Source: Halomonas almeriensis
Lineage (GTDB): Bacteria > Pseudomonadota > Gammaproteobacteria > Pseudomonadales > Halomonadaceae
NCBI RefSeq assembly: GCF_030409235.1
Contig: NZ_JAUFPO010000005.1
Location: forward strand, 124,001-188,000
Length of the DNA stretch: 64,000 nucleotides
Direction of reading: 5' to 3'
The stretch's first letter is position 1. Every line of letters starts with the position of its first letter. Below are positions 26,708 through 36,353 of the stretch, one piece after another. The translations under genes were made by a program, and so were the position numbers. Below the pieces are notes generated by a model. The model was not told the origin of the DNA and did not search any database. It saw only the letters and a program-made list of their open reading frames with translations.

Positions 26708-28222
26708 TCAAGCCATAAAGAGGCGATAGGCCGGATTGTCGCTTTCCTTCCAGTAGCGATAGCCGATGTCGTCGAAGTAGCCCTCGACATGCGTCAGATC
26801 GCCATTGGGCACCTGCATGCCGACCAGCACTCGACCATAGGCCGCCCCGTGATTGCGGTAATGAAACAGCGAGATATTCCAGTCCTGTGGCAGGTGGGTC
26901 AGAAAATTCATCAATGCCCCCGGACGCTCGGGGAACTCGAAGCGATAGACTTCCTCCTCGAAGTGTTCCTGGGGCCGCCCCCCGCCGAGATGGCGGATGT
27001 GCAGCTTGGCCAGTTCATTGTCGGTGAGGTCTTCCACGGTATAGCCCGCCCCCTGCAGCTTGTCGATCACCGCCTGGCGGTCCTCGCCGCCGGGCTTGAC
27101 CTGAACGCCGACAAAGATGTGCGCGGACTCAGGGTCGGCATATCGATAGCTGAACTCGGTGACCATGCGCTTGCCGATGGTCCGGCAGAACTTCTTGAAG
27201 CTGCCGGGCCGCTCGGGAATGGTCACCGCCAGGATGGCCTCGCGCTGTTCGCCGAGCTCGGTGCGCTCGGCGATGTGCTGAAGCCGGTCGAAATTGGTGT
27301 TGGCCCCAGAGTTGATGCACACCAGGGTTTCGCCGCTGGCCCCGGTGGTCTGGATGTACTTCTTGAGACCGGCCAGCGACAGCGCGCCGGAAGTTTCCGA
27401 GACGGCGCGGGTCTCCTCGAAGATATCCTTGACCGCCGCGCACATTTCGTCGGTGTTGACGGTGATCACCTCATCGATGAGGTCACGCATCAAGGCGAAG
27501 GGGGCTTCACCGATCTGCGACACGGCCACGCCCTCGGCGAACACGCCGACCTGATCCAGATTCACCCGCTCGCCGCACTCCAGCGCCGCCTTGAGACAGG
27601 CACTGTCTTCCGACTCGACCCCGATGACCTTAATATCTGGGCGCAGGTACTTCACGTAGGCGGCGATGCCGGCAATCAGGCCACCGCCGCCCACCGGCAC
27701 AAAGATCGCATCCAGTGGACCGGCCTGCTGCCGCAGAATCTCCATGCCCACGGTCCCTTGGCCGGCAATCACATCCGGGTCATCGAAGGGCGGGATATAG
27801 GTATAGCCGTGCTCCTGGATCAGCTCCTGGGCATGGGCTGCCGCCTCGGCAAAGGCATCGCCCTTGAGCACGACCCTGGCACCACGTGCCCGCACGGCCT
27901 GCACCTTGATCTCCGGGGTAATGCGCGGCATCACGATCACCGCCTTGACCCCCATCAGCTTGGCCGCCATGGCCAGGCCCTGGGCATGGTTACCCGCCGA
28001 GGCAGCAATCACGCCCTTGGCCTTCTGCTCGTCGGTCAGCTGGGCCATGCGGTTGTAGGCGCCGCGAATCTTGAAAGAGTAAACCGGCTGCAGGTCCTCG
28101 CGCTTGATCAGGATCTGATTGTTGAACCGACGGGACAGAAAGGGGGCGGGTGAAATCGGCGTTTCACGGGCCGCTTCATAGACCCGGGCCTGAAGGATTT
28201 TCTTGACGGTATCTTCGAGCAT
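26708..28222 (-). CDS. ilvA: Threonine ammonia-lyase, biosynthetic
   Basis: PLP enzyme turning threonine into 2-oxobutyrate for isoleucine synthesis. 504 residues. The PLP lysine is in QPVYSFKIRGAYNRM (about residue 52), the phosphate-binding loop is VPVGGGGLIAG (about 180), and NSGANTNFDRL ends the catalytic part. Two ACT-like regulatory domains follow (about 320-410 and 415-500, each starting AILAVTIPERPGSF or YRFEFPERPGALM), so isoleucine feedback is expected. Divergent from rpiA, which is a common pairing. Confidence 0.97.
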   Translation of the reverse strand: MLEDTVKKILQARVYEAARETPISPAPFLSRRFNNQILIKREDLQPVYSFKIRGAYNRMAQLTDEQKAKGVIAASAGNHAQGLAMAAKLMGVKAVIVMPRITPEIKVQAVRARGARVVLKGDAFAEAAAHAQELIQEHGYTYIPPFDDPDVIAGQGTVGMEILRQQAGPLDAIFVPVGGGGLIAGIAAYVKYLRPDIKVIGVESEDSACLKAALECGERVNLDQVGVFAEGVAVSQIGEAPFALMRDLIDEVITVNTDEMCAAVKDIFEETRAVSETSGALSLAGLKKYIQTTGASGETLVCINSGANTNFDRLQHIAERTELGEQREAILAVTIPERPGSFKKFCRTIGKRMVTEFSYRYADPESAHIFVGVQVKPGGEDRQAVIDKLQGAGYTVEDLTDNELAKLHIRHLGGGRPQEHFEEEVYRFEFPERPGALMNFLTHLPQDWNISLFHYRNHGAAYGRVLVGMQVPNGDLTHVEGYFDDIGYRYWKESDNPAYRLFMA

Positions 28223-28440
28223 CCTGATATCCCAATGGGGTAGCGCATGAAAACTGCAAGCGCCGGACCAGCGCCGCACGATCATCTCGACAAATGAGTG
28301 GATCAGGGGCCACCGGAAACGCCGGCAGCCCCCTGCAAAATCAACCTTTATTGGTAGCATCCCGGCTGCCATGGCGTCCAGCATGACACCCGGTTATCGC
28401 CTATAATGGCGCCGCACCAGTCACCTTACCCCTTGCGAGC

Positions 28441-29118
28441 ATGATCATGACCCAGGACGACCTCAAGGACGCCGTGGCCGCTGCGGCCATTGACGAGATC
28501 CGCCCGCTGCTCGGGCAGCAGACTGTCATCGGCGTCGGCACCGGCTCTACCGCCAACCGATTCATCGACCGGCTGGCCGCCCTGCGCGGAGACTTTCGCG
28601 GCGCCGTGGCCAGCTCCGAAGCCACTGCACAGCGCCTGCGCGAGCACGGCATCGATGTCTTCGAACTCAACGAGACCGGCACGCTGCCTGTCTATGTCGA
28701 CGGCGCAGACGAAGTGAACACTCACTTTCATATGATCAAGGGGGGCGGCGCGGCGCTGACCCGCGAGAAGATCGTGGCCGCCTGCTCGGCGCGTTTCGTG
28801 TGCATCGCGGATGCCTCCAAGCGTGTCCAACGCCTGGGGGATTTCCCACTGCCCGTCGAGGTGATCCCTATGGCGCGCTCCTATGTGGCCAGGGAGCTGG
28901 TCAAGCTGGGGGCCGACCCGGTCTACCGCGAGGGTGTGGTGACCGACAACGGCAACCAGATCCTCGACTGCTACGAATTCATGATCGATGACCCGGTCGC
29001 CATGGAAGCCCGCCTCAACGCCATCGTGGGAGTCGTGACCAATGGCCTGTTCGCGGCAAGAGGCGCGGATGTGCTGTTGCTGGGCAATGACCAGGGAGTG
29101 GAGCGCACGACGCCCTGA
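28441..29118 (+). CDS. rpiA: Ribose-5-phosphate isomerase A
   Basis: Interconverts ribose-5-phosphate and ribulose-5-phosphate. 225 residues. Substrate loop [41 protein letters not shown] with the catalytic Asp/Glu/Lys residues, and NGNQILD. The start could be this ATG or the one two codons later (MTQDDL). Divergent from ilvA. Confidence 0.96.
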   Translation: MIMTQDDLKDAVAAAAIDEIRPLLGQQTVIGVGTGSTANRFIDRLAALRGDFRGAVASSEATAQRLREHGIDVFELNETGTLPVYVDGADEVNTHFHMIKGGGAALTREKIVAACSARFVCIADASKRVQRLGDFPLPVEVIPMARSYVARELVKLGADPVYREGVVTDNGNQILDCYEFMIDDPVAMEARLNAIVGVVTNGLFAARGADVLLLGNDQGVERTTP

Positions 29119-29175
29119 GCCGACGGGCCGATGCCGGCTGGGCACCCCCAGCACTCGGTTCGACTACCCAACAAA

Positions 29176-29187
29176 GTAAGCGCTTAC
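29176..29187. promoter_or_regulatory. SlmA-binding-site-like palindrome 2
   Basis: GTAAGCGCTTAC, centre of a 16-bp perfect palindrome at 29174-29189 that overlaps the waaA stop codon. Confidence 0.55.
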
Positions 29188-30485
29188 TTCGTGGCTAACA
29201 GGCCTTTCAAGCCTTCCAGGGTGCCGCGCAGTGCCCCCTGATTGGCGGCCACCACGGCCTGGCCCGCGCGGGCCAGGCGCGCTCGCTCCGGCGCATCCGC
29301 CAAAAGACGGCGCAAGGCCTCGGCCAGGCTGTTGCCGTCACTGATCTCGACCAGGGCGGACTGCTCCCGCAGTGTCTCGGCCAGGTCGGCGAAGTTGGCC
29401 AGCTCGGGACCGGTCAGCACCGGGACGCCCATGACTGCGGGCTCGAGAAGGTTGTGACCGCCCACCGGCACCAGGCTGCCGCCGACGAAGGCCAGGTCCG
29501 CCGCCCCATAGAGAGCACAGAGCTCACCCATGGTATCGCCGAGATAGACCGCGGTGGCCGGCGACGGGGTCTCGCCGAGGGAGCGTCGTGCCCAGGGCAT
29601 TGACGAGGCCGCGCAGAGCTCGGCAACCGCCTCGAACCGCTGAGGATGGCGTGGCACCAGAATCAGCAGGCTGTCCGGCAGTGTCTCGCGCAGCCTGGCA
29701 TGGGCTGCCAGCAACGGCTCGTCTTCCCCGGGGTGTGTCGACCCGGCCACCCAGACCGGTCGCTGGCCCAGGTGGGTTCGTAAGCGCTCACTTACGCTGC
29801 GAGCTCTCTCATCAATGGCCATATCGAACTTGAGCGAGCCGGTCACCGTGGTCGCGTGCGGCGCCATGCCCAGGGCGCGGAAACGCTCGGCATCCTCGGC
29901 TGACTTGGCGCCCAGCCAGTCGACATGCGACAGGGCCTCGGCCATCAGCCGTGACAGGCGGCGGTAGGTCGGGAAGGAACGCGCCGACAGCCGTCCGTTG
30001 ACGACGGCCACGGGCACCTCATGACGCGCGCAGGAAGCCAGCAGGTTGGGCCACAGCTCGGTTTCGAAGAAGATCGCCAGGGCCGGCTGCAAGCGCGTCA
30101 CGAAGCGCTGGGCGGAACCCGCGAAGTCCAGAGGTAAAAAGTGATGACTCACTTCGCCGCCAGCCTCTTCCTGACGGAGCTGTTCGGCCAGGGCCAGGGC
30201 CCGTTCGGCACCGGTGGCGGTCATGGTGGTGAGCACCAGGCGGCGTTGCGGATAGTCACGACACAGTGCCACGATCAGCGGTCGCGCCGCCTGTACCTCA
30301 CCCACCGAGGCACAGTGCAACCAGAGGGGCGGCGTGGTGTCGGTGGTGGCGGCGATCCTGCCAAGCCGTTCCAATCGGCTGCGCCCGGGGAGATGCTCGC
30401 GCCACACCCGCCACCACAGCAGCGGCGACAACAGCAACAGAAGCGCGGAATAGACACGCCTGACCCAGGGATGGCCACGCGTCAT
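29184..30485 (-). CDS. waaA: 3-deoxy-D-manno-octulosonic acid transferase
   Basis: Adds Kdo to lipid IVA at the inner membrane, the start of LPS core synthesis. 433 residues. An N-terminal membrane anchor (VYSALLLLLSPLLWW), WLHCASVGEVQAARPL with the catalytic Glu near residue 60, and in the C-terminal domain GSTHPGEDEPLL, VYLGDTMGELCALYGAADLAFVGGS and GGHNLLEPA, typical of GT30. It follows hldE on the minus strand with a TGATG overlap. The presence of a Kdo kinase gene nearby suggests a single phosphorylated Kdo, as in Haemophilus, but this is inference. Confidence 0.95.
   Translation of the reverse strand: MTRGHPWVRRVYSALLLLLSPLLWWRVWREHLPGRSRLERLGRIAATTDTTPPLWLHCASVGEVQAARPLIVALCRDYPQRRLVLTTMTATGAERALALAEQLRQEEAGGEVSHHFLPLDFAGSAQRFVTRLQPALAIFFETELWPNLLASCARHEVPVAVVNGRLSARSFPTYRRLSRLMAEALSHVDWLGAKSAEDAERFRALGMAPHATTVTGSLKFDMAIDERARSVSERLRTHLGQRPVWVAGSTHPGEDEPLLAAHARLRETLPDSLLILVPRHPQRFEAVAELCAASSMPWARRSLGETPSPATAVYLGDTMGELCALYGAADLAFVGGSLVPVGGHNLLEPAVMGVPVLTGPELANFADLAETLREQSALVEISDGNSLAEALRRLLADAPERARLARAGQAVVAANQGALRGTLEGLKGLLATK
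29780..29791. promoter_or_regulatory. SlmA-binding-site-like palindrome 3
   Basis: GTAAGCGCTCAC, inside the waaA coding sequence. One arm differs by a single base from a perfect palindrome. Confidence 0.5.
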
Positions 30486-31915
30486 CAGCGTTCCCGATCG
30501 AGAATGGTCGAAATCATGGCGGTGGTGGAAACGCCATCCTCGAAGTCCAGCACCCTAACCTCGCCACCGGCGGCACGCACCGCCTCGCCGCCGGCAATCT
30601 GCTCGGGCCGATAATCACCGCCCTTGACCAGCACGTCCGGCAGAACCGCCTCGATCAGGCGTTGCGGCGTATCCTCGCTGAACGGCACCACCCAGTCCAC
30701 GGCCCCCAGTCCGGCCAGCACCTGCATGCGTCGCGCCAGCGGGTTGATGGGCCGCGAGGGACCCTTGAGGCGCCCGATGGAGGCGTCGTCATTGACCGCC
30801 ACGATCAGTCGATCACCCAGTTGGCGGGCATGCTCCAGATAGGCCACATGACCGGCATGCAGAATGTCGAAGCAGCCATTGGTCATCACGACGCGTTCGC
30901 CGCGGGCCTGAGCCGCGCGCACGGCCTCGACCAGAGGCGCTTCTTGAATGGTGCCGAACTCGGCCAGCTTGTCACCGTGCAGTGCCGTGTAGAGTTCGGC
31001 GATGGACAGGGTGGCGGTACCCGGCTTGGCGACCACCAGGCCGGCGGCCAGATTAGCCAGGGTCATCGCCTCGGCAAAGCCGTGTCCTGCCGCCAGGGCC
31101 AGGCCCAGTACCCCGATGACGGTATCGCCGGCCCCGGTCACGTCGAACACCTCGCGCGCCCGGGTCGGCAGATGCAGCGGCTCCGCGCCATCGCGGATCA
31201 GCGTCATGCCCCGCTCACTGCGCGTGACCAGCAAGGCCTCGAGCCCCAACTCGGTGCGTAGCTGCTCACCCCGCGCCGCCAGGGTGGCATCATCCGGGCA
31301 GGGGCCCATCACCGCCTCGAACTCGGCGAGGTTGGGCGTGATCACGCTGGCACCGCGGTAACGGGTGAAGTCGGTGCCCTTGGGGTCGACCAGCACCCGC
31401 TTGCCGGCTCGGCGCACACGCTCGATCAGTCCGGCGACGTCACTCAGGGTGCCCTTGCCATAATCCGACAGAATTACCAGGTCCGCCTCGGGCAGGGCGA
31501 GCTCCACCTGCTCGTCCAGCCCAAGGGTATCGACCTCGCCCAGTCCCTGCTCGAAGTCCAGACGAATGAGCTGCTGATTGCGGCTCATTACCCTGAGTTT
31601 GGTAATCGTTGGGATCCCGGGGCTTCGCGCGAAGTAAGTGCTTACATCGGAATCTTCGAGGCGCCTTATCAGGCGGTCGGCATTGTCATCATCGCCCACC
31701 AGGCCGGCCAGGCTGGCCCGGGCGCCCAGCGAGGCCAGGTTGAGCGCCACGTTGGCGGCACCACCGGGGCGGTCCTCGGCGTCCTCGACCCGCACCACCG
31801 GCACCGGGGCCTCGGGCGAGATGCGCGAGGTCCCGCCGTGCCAGTAGCGGTCGAGCATGACATCCCCGACGACGAGCAGGCGCGAGCGCTCCAGGGCCGT
31901 CAAATCAAGTTTCAT
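30485..31915 (-). CDS. hldE: Bifunctional heptose 7-phosphate kinase / heptose 1-phosphate adenylyltransferase
   Basis: Makes ADP-D-glycero-D-manno-heptose for the LPS inner core. 476 residues with two domains: a ribokinase-type kinase (about 1-320; [32 protein letters not shown], catalytic [12 protein letters not shown] near 265) and a cytidylyltransferase-type domain (about 340-476; [19 protein letters not shown] and [12 protein letters not shown]). The 3' end overlaps waaA and the 5' end overlaps the heptosyltransferase gene by 11 nt, so the three form one operon. An SlmA-site-like palindrome lies within it. Confidence 0.96.
   Translation of the reverse strand: MKLDLTALERSRLLVVGDVMLDRYWHGGTSRISPEAPVPVVRVEDAEDRPGGAANVALNLASLGARASLAGLVGDDDNADRLIRRLEDSDVSTYFARSPGIPTITKLRVMSRNQQLIRLDFEQGLGEVDTLGLDEQVELALPEADLVILSDYGKGTLSDVAGLIERVRRAGKRVLVDPKGTDFTRYRGASVITPNLAEFEAVMGPCPDDATLAARGEQLRTELGLEALLVTRSERGMTLIRDGAEPLHLPTRAREVFDVTGAGDTVIGVLGLALAAGHGFAEAMTLANLAAGLVVAKPGTATLSIAELYTALHGDKLAEFGTIQEAPLVEAVRAAQARGERVVMTNGCFDILHAGHVAYLEHARQLGDRLIVAVNDDASIGRLKGPSRPINPLARRMQVLAGLGAVDWVVPFSEDTPQRLIEAVLPDVLVKGGDYRPEQIAGGEAVRAAGGEVRVLDFEDGVSTTAMISTILDRER
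31634..31645. promoter_or_regulatory. SlmA-binding-site-like palindrome 4
   Basis: GTAAGTGCTTAC, inside hldE. Same pattern GTRAGYGCTYAC as the sites at 26675, 29176 and 29780. Confidence 0.55.
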
Positions 31916-33002
31916 CGGCAGGCTCCGTTGTCTGATGAGGCGCGGGCAGCGCCAGCAAGGTCTCGAGACGTTCAACGACCTCATCGCCACGTATCAGTGA
32001 CATGGCATCCGGATGGCGGACCCGCTGGCCCCAGGACAGTTCGTCGACCGATTTCTGGAGATAGCGCTGCGCGGCGTCGGCATAGCGATCGACCGCATAC
32101 TCCCGCCACAGGTAGGGGCCGGTGCGATGCACATTGGAGGTCGCGTACAGACCGAGCACGGGAGTACCCAGCGCATTGGCCATGTGTACCGGGCCGGAGT
32201 CCGGGGCGATGACCAGGCGGGCACCACGCACCAGGGCTAGCAGGCCCTTCAGCGAGGTACCGCCAATGGCATCGGCCACCAGGCCCGGCTGGCTCAGGGC
32301 CGCGATACGCTCGCCCATTTCGCGCTCTTGGGTGCCATGGCCTCCGGTCAGGACGGTTTTCAGGCCATGCTGACTCCAGGCATGTTCGACGACGCTGGCA
32401 TAGCCCTCGGCGGACCAGTTGCGAAAATTGCGGACACGCAGGCTGCTGCAGGGGCTGATCAGGATATACGGCTCCCCCCCGCTGATGCGTTGTGCTTCCT
32501 CGACCGCCGCCTCGGGAACGGGCAGGCCCCATTCCAACGAGAGGTCATCGACTCCCATCAGGCGGGCAAAGTCGAGGAAGGATTCGAGCACGTGCGCCCG
32601 AGGGTGCGGCGCCAACTGGCGATGCGTGAACCAGTGCTGGGCATCCTTGGCGTGCGCCTTGTCATAGCCGATGCGCAGGTCGGCCTTGAGGCCCAGCGAC
32701 AGCACGCTGGCCCGCAGCGCCTGCTGCATGTGCAGCAGGACGTCGAAGCGCGTCTCCGCCAGTTGCCGCCACAGTTCTCGCATGCCGGCCAGGCCCGAGG
32801 CCTTGTCATAGACGATGAACTCGACCCCGGAAAGCCCGGCCAGTAAACTGTGCTCGCCCTTGCCGATGATCCAGGTAATGCGCGCCTCGGGCCACTGGCG
32901 TTGCAGCGCACGAATCGTCGGCACCAGGTTGCAGACATCACCCAGGGCGGAAAGGCGCAGCACACCAATGTGCTCGGGTCGGGCGGGCAAAGGATGCTTC
33001 AT
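31905..33002 (-). CDS. LPS heptosyltransferase (GT9 family)
   Basis: 365-residue GT9 enzyme. It opens with [22 protein letters not shown], the acceptor-side domain of heptosyltransferases. The ADP-heptose side includes [32 protein letters not shown] and [23 protein letters not shown]. It probably adds the first heptose to Kdo (heptosyltransferase I role), because a clear waaF (heptosyltransferase II) occurs at 40145. First gene of the minus-strand hepT-hldE-waaA operon. Its ATG shares bases with the divergent kdkA ATG. Confidence 0.9.
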   Translation of the reverse strand: MKHPLPARPEHIGVLRLSALGDVCNLVPTIRALQRQWPEARITWIIGKGEHSLLAGLSGVEFIVYDKASGLAGMRELWRQLAETRFDVLLHMQQALRASVLSLGLKADLRIGYDKAHAKDAQHWFTHRQLAPHPRAHVLESFLDFARLMGVDDLSLEWGLPVPEAAVEEAQRISGGEPYILISPCSSLRVRNFRNWSAEGYASVVEHAWSQHGLKTVLTGGHGTQEREMGERIAALSQPGLVADAIGGTSLKGLLALVRGARLVIAPDSGPVHMANALGTPVLGLYATSNVHRTGPYLWREYAVDRYADAAQRYLQKSVDELSWGQRVRHPDAMSLIRGDEVVERLETLLALPAPHQTTEPADET

Positions 33003-33708
33003 GCGATTGGCAACGTTTCGTGTAGGTAAGACTGGCATTCTATATGATGCGAGTAGTTTATGTGACGCCGACGGGACGCCACAAATCACGCCCGAGCTGT
33101 TCGACCCGGCGCACTGGCGCCAGCACGACCGGGTGCTGGGTGAAGCGCCGGGACGCGGCGTCAGCCTCTTCTTGAAAGCCGGAAACGAAGCCTGGGTGCT
33201 GCGCCCCTATCGGCGCGGCGGCCTCGTCGCCCGCCTCAGCCCGGATCGCTACTTGTGGTCAGGGGCCGAGCGCAGCCGCGCTTTCCGCGAAATGCGCCTG
33301 ACCGCCCAGCTACATGAACAGGGCCTGCCGGTGCCCCACCCGGTCGCCGCCCGAGTGACCCGCCACGGACTGACCTATGAGGCCGCCCTGATCACCGTGC
33401 GTCTGCCCGGTGCCCGCGCCCTGGCCGACTGCCTGGACGAGGCGGACGATGCTCTGCTGCAGCGCGTGGGCCGCACCATCCGGCGCTTTCACGATGCCGG
33501 CCTGGATCATGTCGACCTCAACGCCCGCAACCTGCTGGTCGACCCCGAGGCAAACATCTGGCTGATCGACCTGGACCGCTGCCGCCTTCGTCGCCCGGGC
33601 AGGTGGCAGCGGGCCAATCTGACGCGTCTGGAACGCTCGCTGCACAAGCAACTGCCCCCGGACATCGCCTCGCACGCCACCCGACAGATTCAGCATGGCT
33701 ATGGGTGA
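33001..33708 (+). CDS. kdkA: 3-deoxy-D-manno-octulosonic acid kinase
   Basis: Phosphorylates Kdo of the LPS inner core. 235 residues with a small kinase-like fold: DRVLGEAPGRGVSLFLKAGNEAWVLRPYRRGGLVARL (glycine-rich and lysine region, about 44-80), catalytic loop GLDHVDLNARNLLVD (about 172-186), metal-binding LIDLDRCRL (about 193). The start [16 protein letters not shown] was chosen because the family begins just before the YD segment; it leaves no intergenic space to the divergent heptosyltransferase gene. Confidence 0.92.
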   Translation: MRLATFRVGKTGILYDASSLCDADGTPQITPELFDPAHWRQHDRVLGEAPGRGVSLFLKAGNEAWVLRPYRRGGLVARLSPDRYLWSGAERSRAFREMRLTAQLHEQGLPVPHPVAARVTRHGLTYEAALITVRLPGARALADCLDEADDALLQRVGRTIRRFHDAGLDHVDLNARNLLVDPEANIWLIDLDRCRLRRPGRWQRANLTRLERSLHKQLPPDIASHATRQIQHGYG

Positions 33709-33829
33709 GTTATCCCTCACCAGATAGCTGAGCTAAACTCTTGAATTCGTTTCAGTATACCCCAGTCGCCGCCTGATGAATGGTTACAATCTTTCCCGGC
33801 TTGTCATGTAAAGAGGAAGTTGAGGGCAA

Positions 33830-34423
33830 ATGGATATCGTGTTGTCTGCCGACGAAGCCTATATCGACAAGGCGGCCACCGTGATGGCTTCTGTGGTGTG
33901 CCATGCCAGCCGGCCCTCGGAGATCACCTTTCATCTATTGGGTCACGACGTCAGTAAGGCTTCACGGGCCAGGCTGGAAGCCTGGTTTGACAAGCTTCCC
34001 GCCAGGCTGAGATTTACCGAGACACAGCACCAGACGACTGAAAAATGGCAGGCATTATCCTTGGAACGTTTCGGCCCGGCTACCATGCAGCCGTACACCT
34101 ACCCGGCAGTGGATACAAAGGCGGCACACTATGCCGAATGGCGTCAAAAGTTGCTCGAAGCAGCCTCAAAGCCTGCAATGGTGCATTACATGGGCCTCAT
34201 AAAAACATGGAGTGTTGACAGTCGGCCCCCTTTGACATCGCTGTTTCGTAAATACATGTACTTAACGCTTGGGACGCCAATCCTGGAAGCTGGCCAGTTA
34301 AGTTCGTTCAAACGATTACGGCGAAGCTTGCTTCAAGCCCCCAAACCCTGGCGCCGACGCCGTAGCCTCTGGCAACCCCCCAGCCTGATCCTGCCCGTGA
34401 CCGACCGGGAGGCACGCGGATGA
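33830..34423 (+). CDS. GT8 glycosyltransferase remnant with internal deletion
   Basis: 197 residues in an intact frame. Residues 1-85 match the N terminus of GT8 LPS glycosyltransferases (MDIVLSADEAYIDKAATVMA, EITFHLLGHDV). From about residue 90 the sequence matches the far C-terminal part (KPAMVHYMGLIKTW, LFRKYMYLT). The middle, including the DxD metal/sugar-nucleotide motif, is missing, so catalysis is unlikely. G+C is visibly lower than in the neighbours, in line with acquisition and decay. The ribosome site is GAGGG before 33830, and the 3' end overlaps the next gene as ATGA. Confidence 0.7.
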   Translation: MDIVLSADEAYIDKAATVMASVVCHASRPSEITFHLLGHDVSKASRARLEAWFDKLPARLRFTETQHQTTEKWQALSLERFGPATMQPYTYPAVDTKAAHYAEWRQKLLEAASKPAMVHYMGLIKTWSVDSRPPLTSLFRKYMYLTLGTPILEAGQLSSFKRLRRSLLQAPKPWRRRRSLWQPPSLILPVTDREARG

Positions 34424-35571
34424 GAACCCTGATCGTCGTGCGCACCCTGAAAGTCGGCGGCATGGAGCGGGTGGCCGTCAACCTCGCCGATGCCTTCGCC
34501 GAGGAGGGCCATGACAGCCACCTGATGTATTTCAAGGCTCGCTCCCCGCAGCTCGCACCCCGGGATGTGCGGGTCAGAGTCCATCATTTCCCTCTGTCGC
34601 GTGCCGTCTGGACGTCGGGGCTGGGTGGCCCCCTGGAGGTCCTGGCGCGCCTCGCCAACAGCCTGGTGCGCAAGAGTTACTCGCTGATGGCCGGCTGGTG
34701 GGCGGGGCGCCTCTTCGCGCGCGAGCTGGCTCGGCTGGAAGACGAGCACGGGCGCTTCGATCGCATCATCTTTCGGGGCATGGGCACCTTCGAGGCGGTC
34801 TGGTCCTTTCACGATGCGCGTGCCTGCTATGTGCTGGAGAGCGTCCTGGGGCTGAGTCGCCAGCAGGACCGGCTGGCACACCGCAAAGCACGCGCCCTGT
34901 TTGACGACAAGCATCTGGTCTGCGTCTCTTCCGGGGTCGCGGCGCAGGTCGGAGAGAGCCTGAGCCGCCTGGGGGCCACGCCGGCCTCACTGCGCACCAT
35001 CACCAACCCCTGCCCCATCGACGAGATTCGCAGCGCCGCCACGGAGGCTTCAGCGGCCAGCCACTATCCGCCCTACCTGCTCAATGTGGCCCGCCTCGTG
35101 CCGCCGAAGAATCAGCGACGGCTGCTCGAGGCCTATGCCCTGATGCACACCCCCATCCCGCTGGTCATCGTCGGCGAGGGGCGCCTGCGCGTGGAGCTGG
35201 AAGCCCTGGCGGCATCGCTGCAGATCGCCGAGCGGGTGCACTTCGTGGGCAATCAGCTCAACCCTTATCCCTGGATGCAACAGGCCCGGCTGTTTGTGCT
35301 CAGCTCGGACCACGAGGGCCTGGGCATCGTGCTGTTGGAAGCCCTGGCCTGCGGCACCCCCGTGGTCAGCGTCGACTGTCCCGGCGGGGTGCGGGATATC
35401 ATGCAGGGTGAGCTGGCCGAGCACCTCTGCGCCATGACCCCCGAGGCCCTGGCCGAGTGCCTGGACCGAACGCTCGCGGCCGACGGCTATGCCATCGACG
35501 ATGCCTGGCTGAACGCCTTCGCGCCGACCCGGATTGCCTCCCAGTTTCTGCAGGAGCCTGCCGACTCATGA
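34420..35571 (+). CDS. GT4-family glycosyltransferase
   Basis: 383-residue GT-B enzyme, probably for LPS outer core or O-chain. N-terminal VRTLKVGGMERVAVNLADAF is the acceptor-side loop. The C-terminal domain has LLNVARLVPPKNQRRLLEA, LVIVGEGRLR and the nucleotide-sugar motif LFVLSSDHEGLGIVLLEAL with the EX7E glutamates, then GTPVVSVDCPGGVRDI. Sugar and linkage cannot be told. Starts inside the previous stop codon and ends overlapping the next gene, an operon layout. Confidence 0.9.
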   Translation: MRTLIVVRTLKVGGMERVAVNLADAFAEEGHDSHLMYFKARSPQLAPRDVRVRVHHFPLSRAVWTSGLGGPLEVLARLANSLVRKSYSLMAGWWAGRLFARELARLEDEHGRFDRIIFRGMGTFEAVWSFHDARACYVLESVLGLSRQQDRLAHRKARALFDDKHLVCVSSGVAAQVGESLSRLGATPASLRTITNPCPIDEIRSAATEASAASHYPPYLLNVARLVPPKNQRRLLEAYALMHTPIPLVIVGEGRLRVELEALAASLQIAERVHFVGNQLNPYPWMQQARLFVLSSDHEGLGIVLLEALACGTPVVSVDCPGGVRDIMQGELAEHLCAMTPEALAECLDRTLAADGYAIDDAWLNAFAPTRIASQFLQEPADS

Positions 35572-36350
35572 TTTCCGCCAATATCATCACCCTCAACGAA
35601 GCCGACCATATCGCCGACTGCATCGCCTCGGTGCGCCAGGTCTGCGAGGACGTCGTGGTGGTCGACTCCGGCAGCCAGGACGCCACCGTGGCGATTGCCG
35701 AGTCCCTCGGCGCGCGGGTGGTGCACCAGCCCTACCTGGGCGATGGCCTGCAGAAGAACATCGCCCTTGAACATGTCCAGCATGACTGGGTGCTGAGCGT
35801 GGATGCCGACGAGCGCCTGACCGTCGAGATGGTGGAGGCGATACGCCGCCTGGACCTGGCCGCTACCCCGCATGACGGCTTCGCCTTCCGCCGCCGCAAC
35901 ATGGTCGGCTCGCGCTGGATACGGGTGTGTGGCTGGTACCCCGACTTTTGCATCCGCCTCTATGACCGTCGACGCGCTCGCTTCGGCGAGGTCAAACAGC
36001 ATGCCAGTATCGGCGCCAGCAACGTCAGACAGCTCGAGGCCGACCTCTGGCATTATTCCTTTGCCAACCTCGGCGAGCTCTTCACCAAGGCGGCGCGCAA
36101 TTTCAGCGGTCGCTCTGCCAAGATCATGTATCAGAAGGGCAAGCGCGCCAACGGCTGGTCACCGTTCCTTCACGGGCTGGCCGCTTTTGTTCGCAAGTAC
36201 TTGTTTCAAAAAGGATTTATGGGCGGGGTCGATGGCCTTTCGGTGGCGCTGAGTGCCAGCCTGAACAGCTATCTGAAATATGCCAAGCTGCTGGAATATC
36301 AGCGCGATCCCCAGGTGCTGGCCAATGAAGATTTCAACAAGGTCTGGTGA
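35568..36350 (+). CDS. GT2-family glycosyltransferase (WaaE/KdtX-like)
   Basis: 260-residue GT-A enzyme. SANIITLNEADHIADCIASV and VVVDSGSQDATVAIAESLG form the nucleotide-binding start; WVLSVDADERL gives the DxD motif near residue 84; PDFCIRLYDRR and VKQHASI follow. Family members named WaaE/KdtX add glucose to the LPS heptose region. A C-terminal hydrophobic patch may touch the membrane. ATGA overlap with the preceding gene. Confidence 0.88.
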   Translation: MISANIITLNEADHIADCIASVRQVCEDVVVVDSGSQDATVAIAESLGARVVHQPYLGDGLQKNIALEHVQHDWVLSVDADERLTVEMVEAIRRLDLAATPHDGFAFRRRNMVGSRWIRVCGWYPDFCIRLYDRRRARFGEVKQHASIGASNVRQLEADLWHYSFANLGELFTKAARNFSGRSAKIMYQKGKRANGWSPFLHGLAAFVRKYLFQKGFMGGVDGLSVALSASLNSYLKYAKLLEYQRDPQVLANEDFNKVW

Positions 36351-36353
36351 GTC

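Noticed and set aside
30144..30159. AAGTGATGACTCACTT palindrome in waaA considered as a fifth SlmA-like site
   Set aside because: The central four bases and spacing do not fit GTRAGYGCTYAC.
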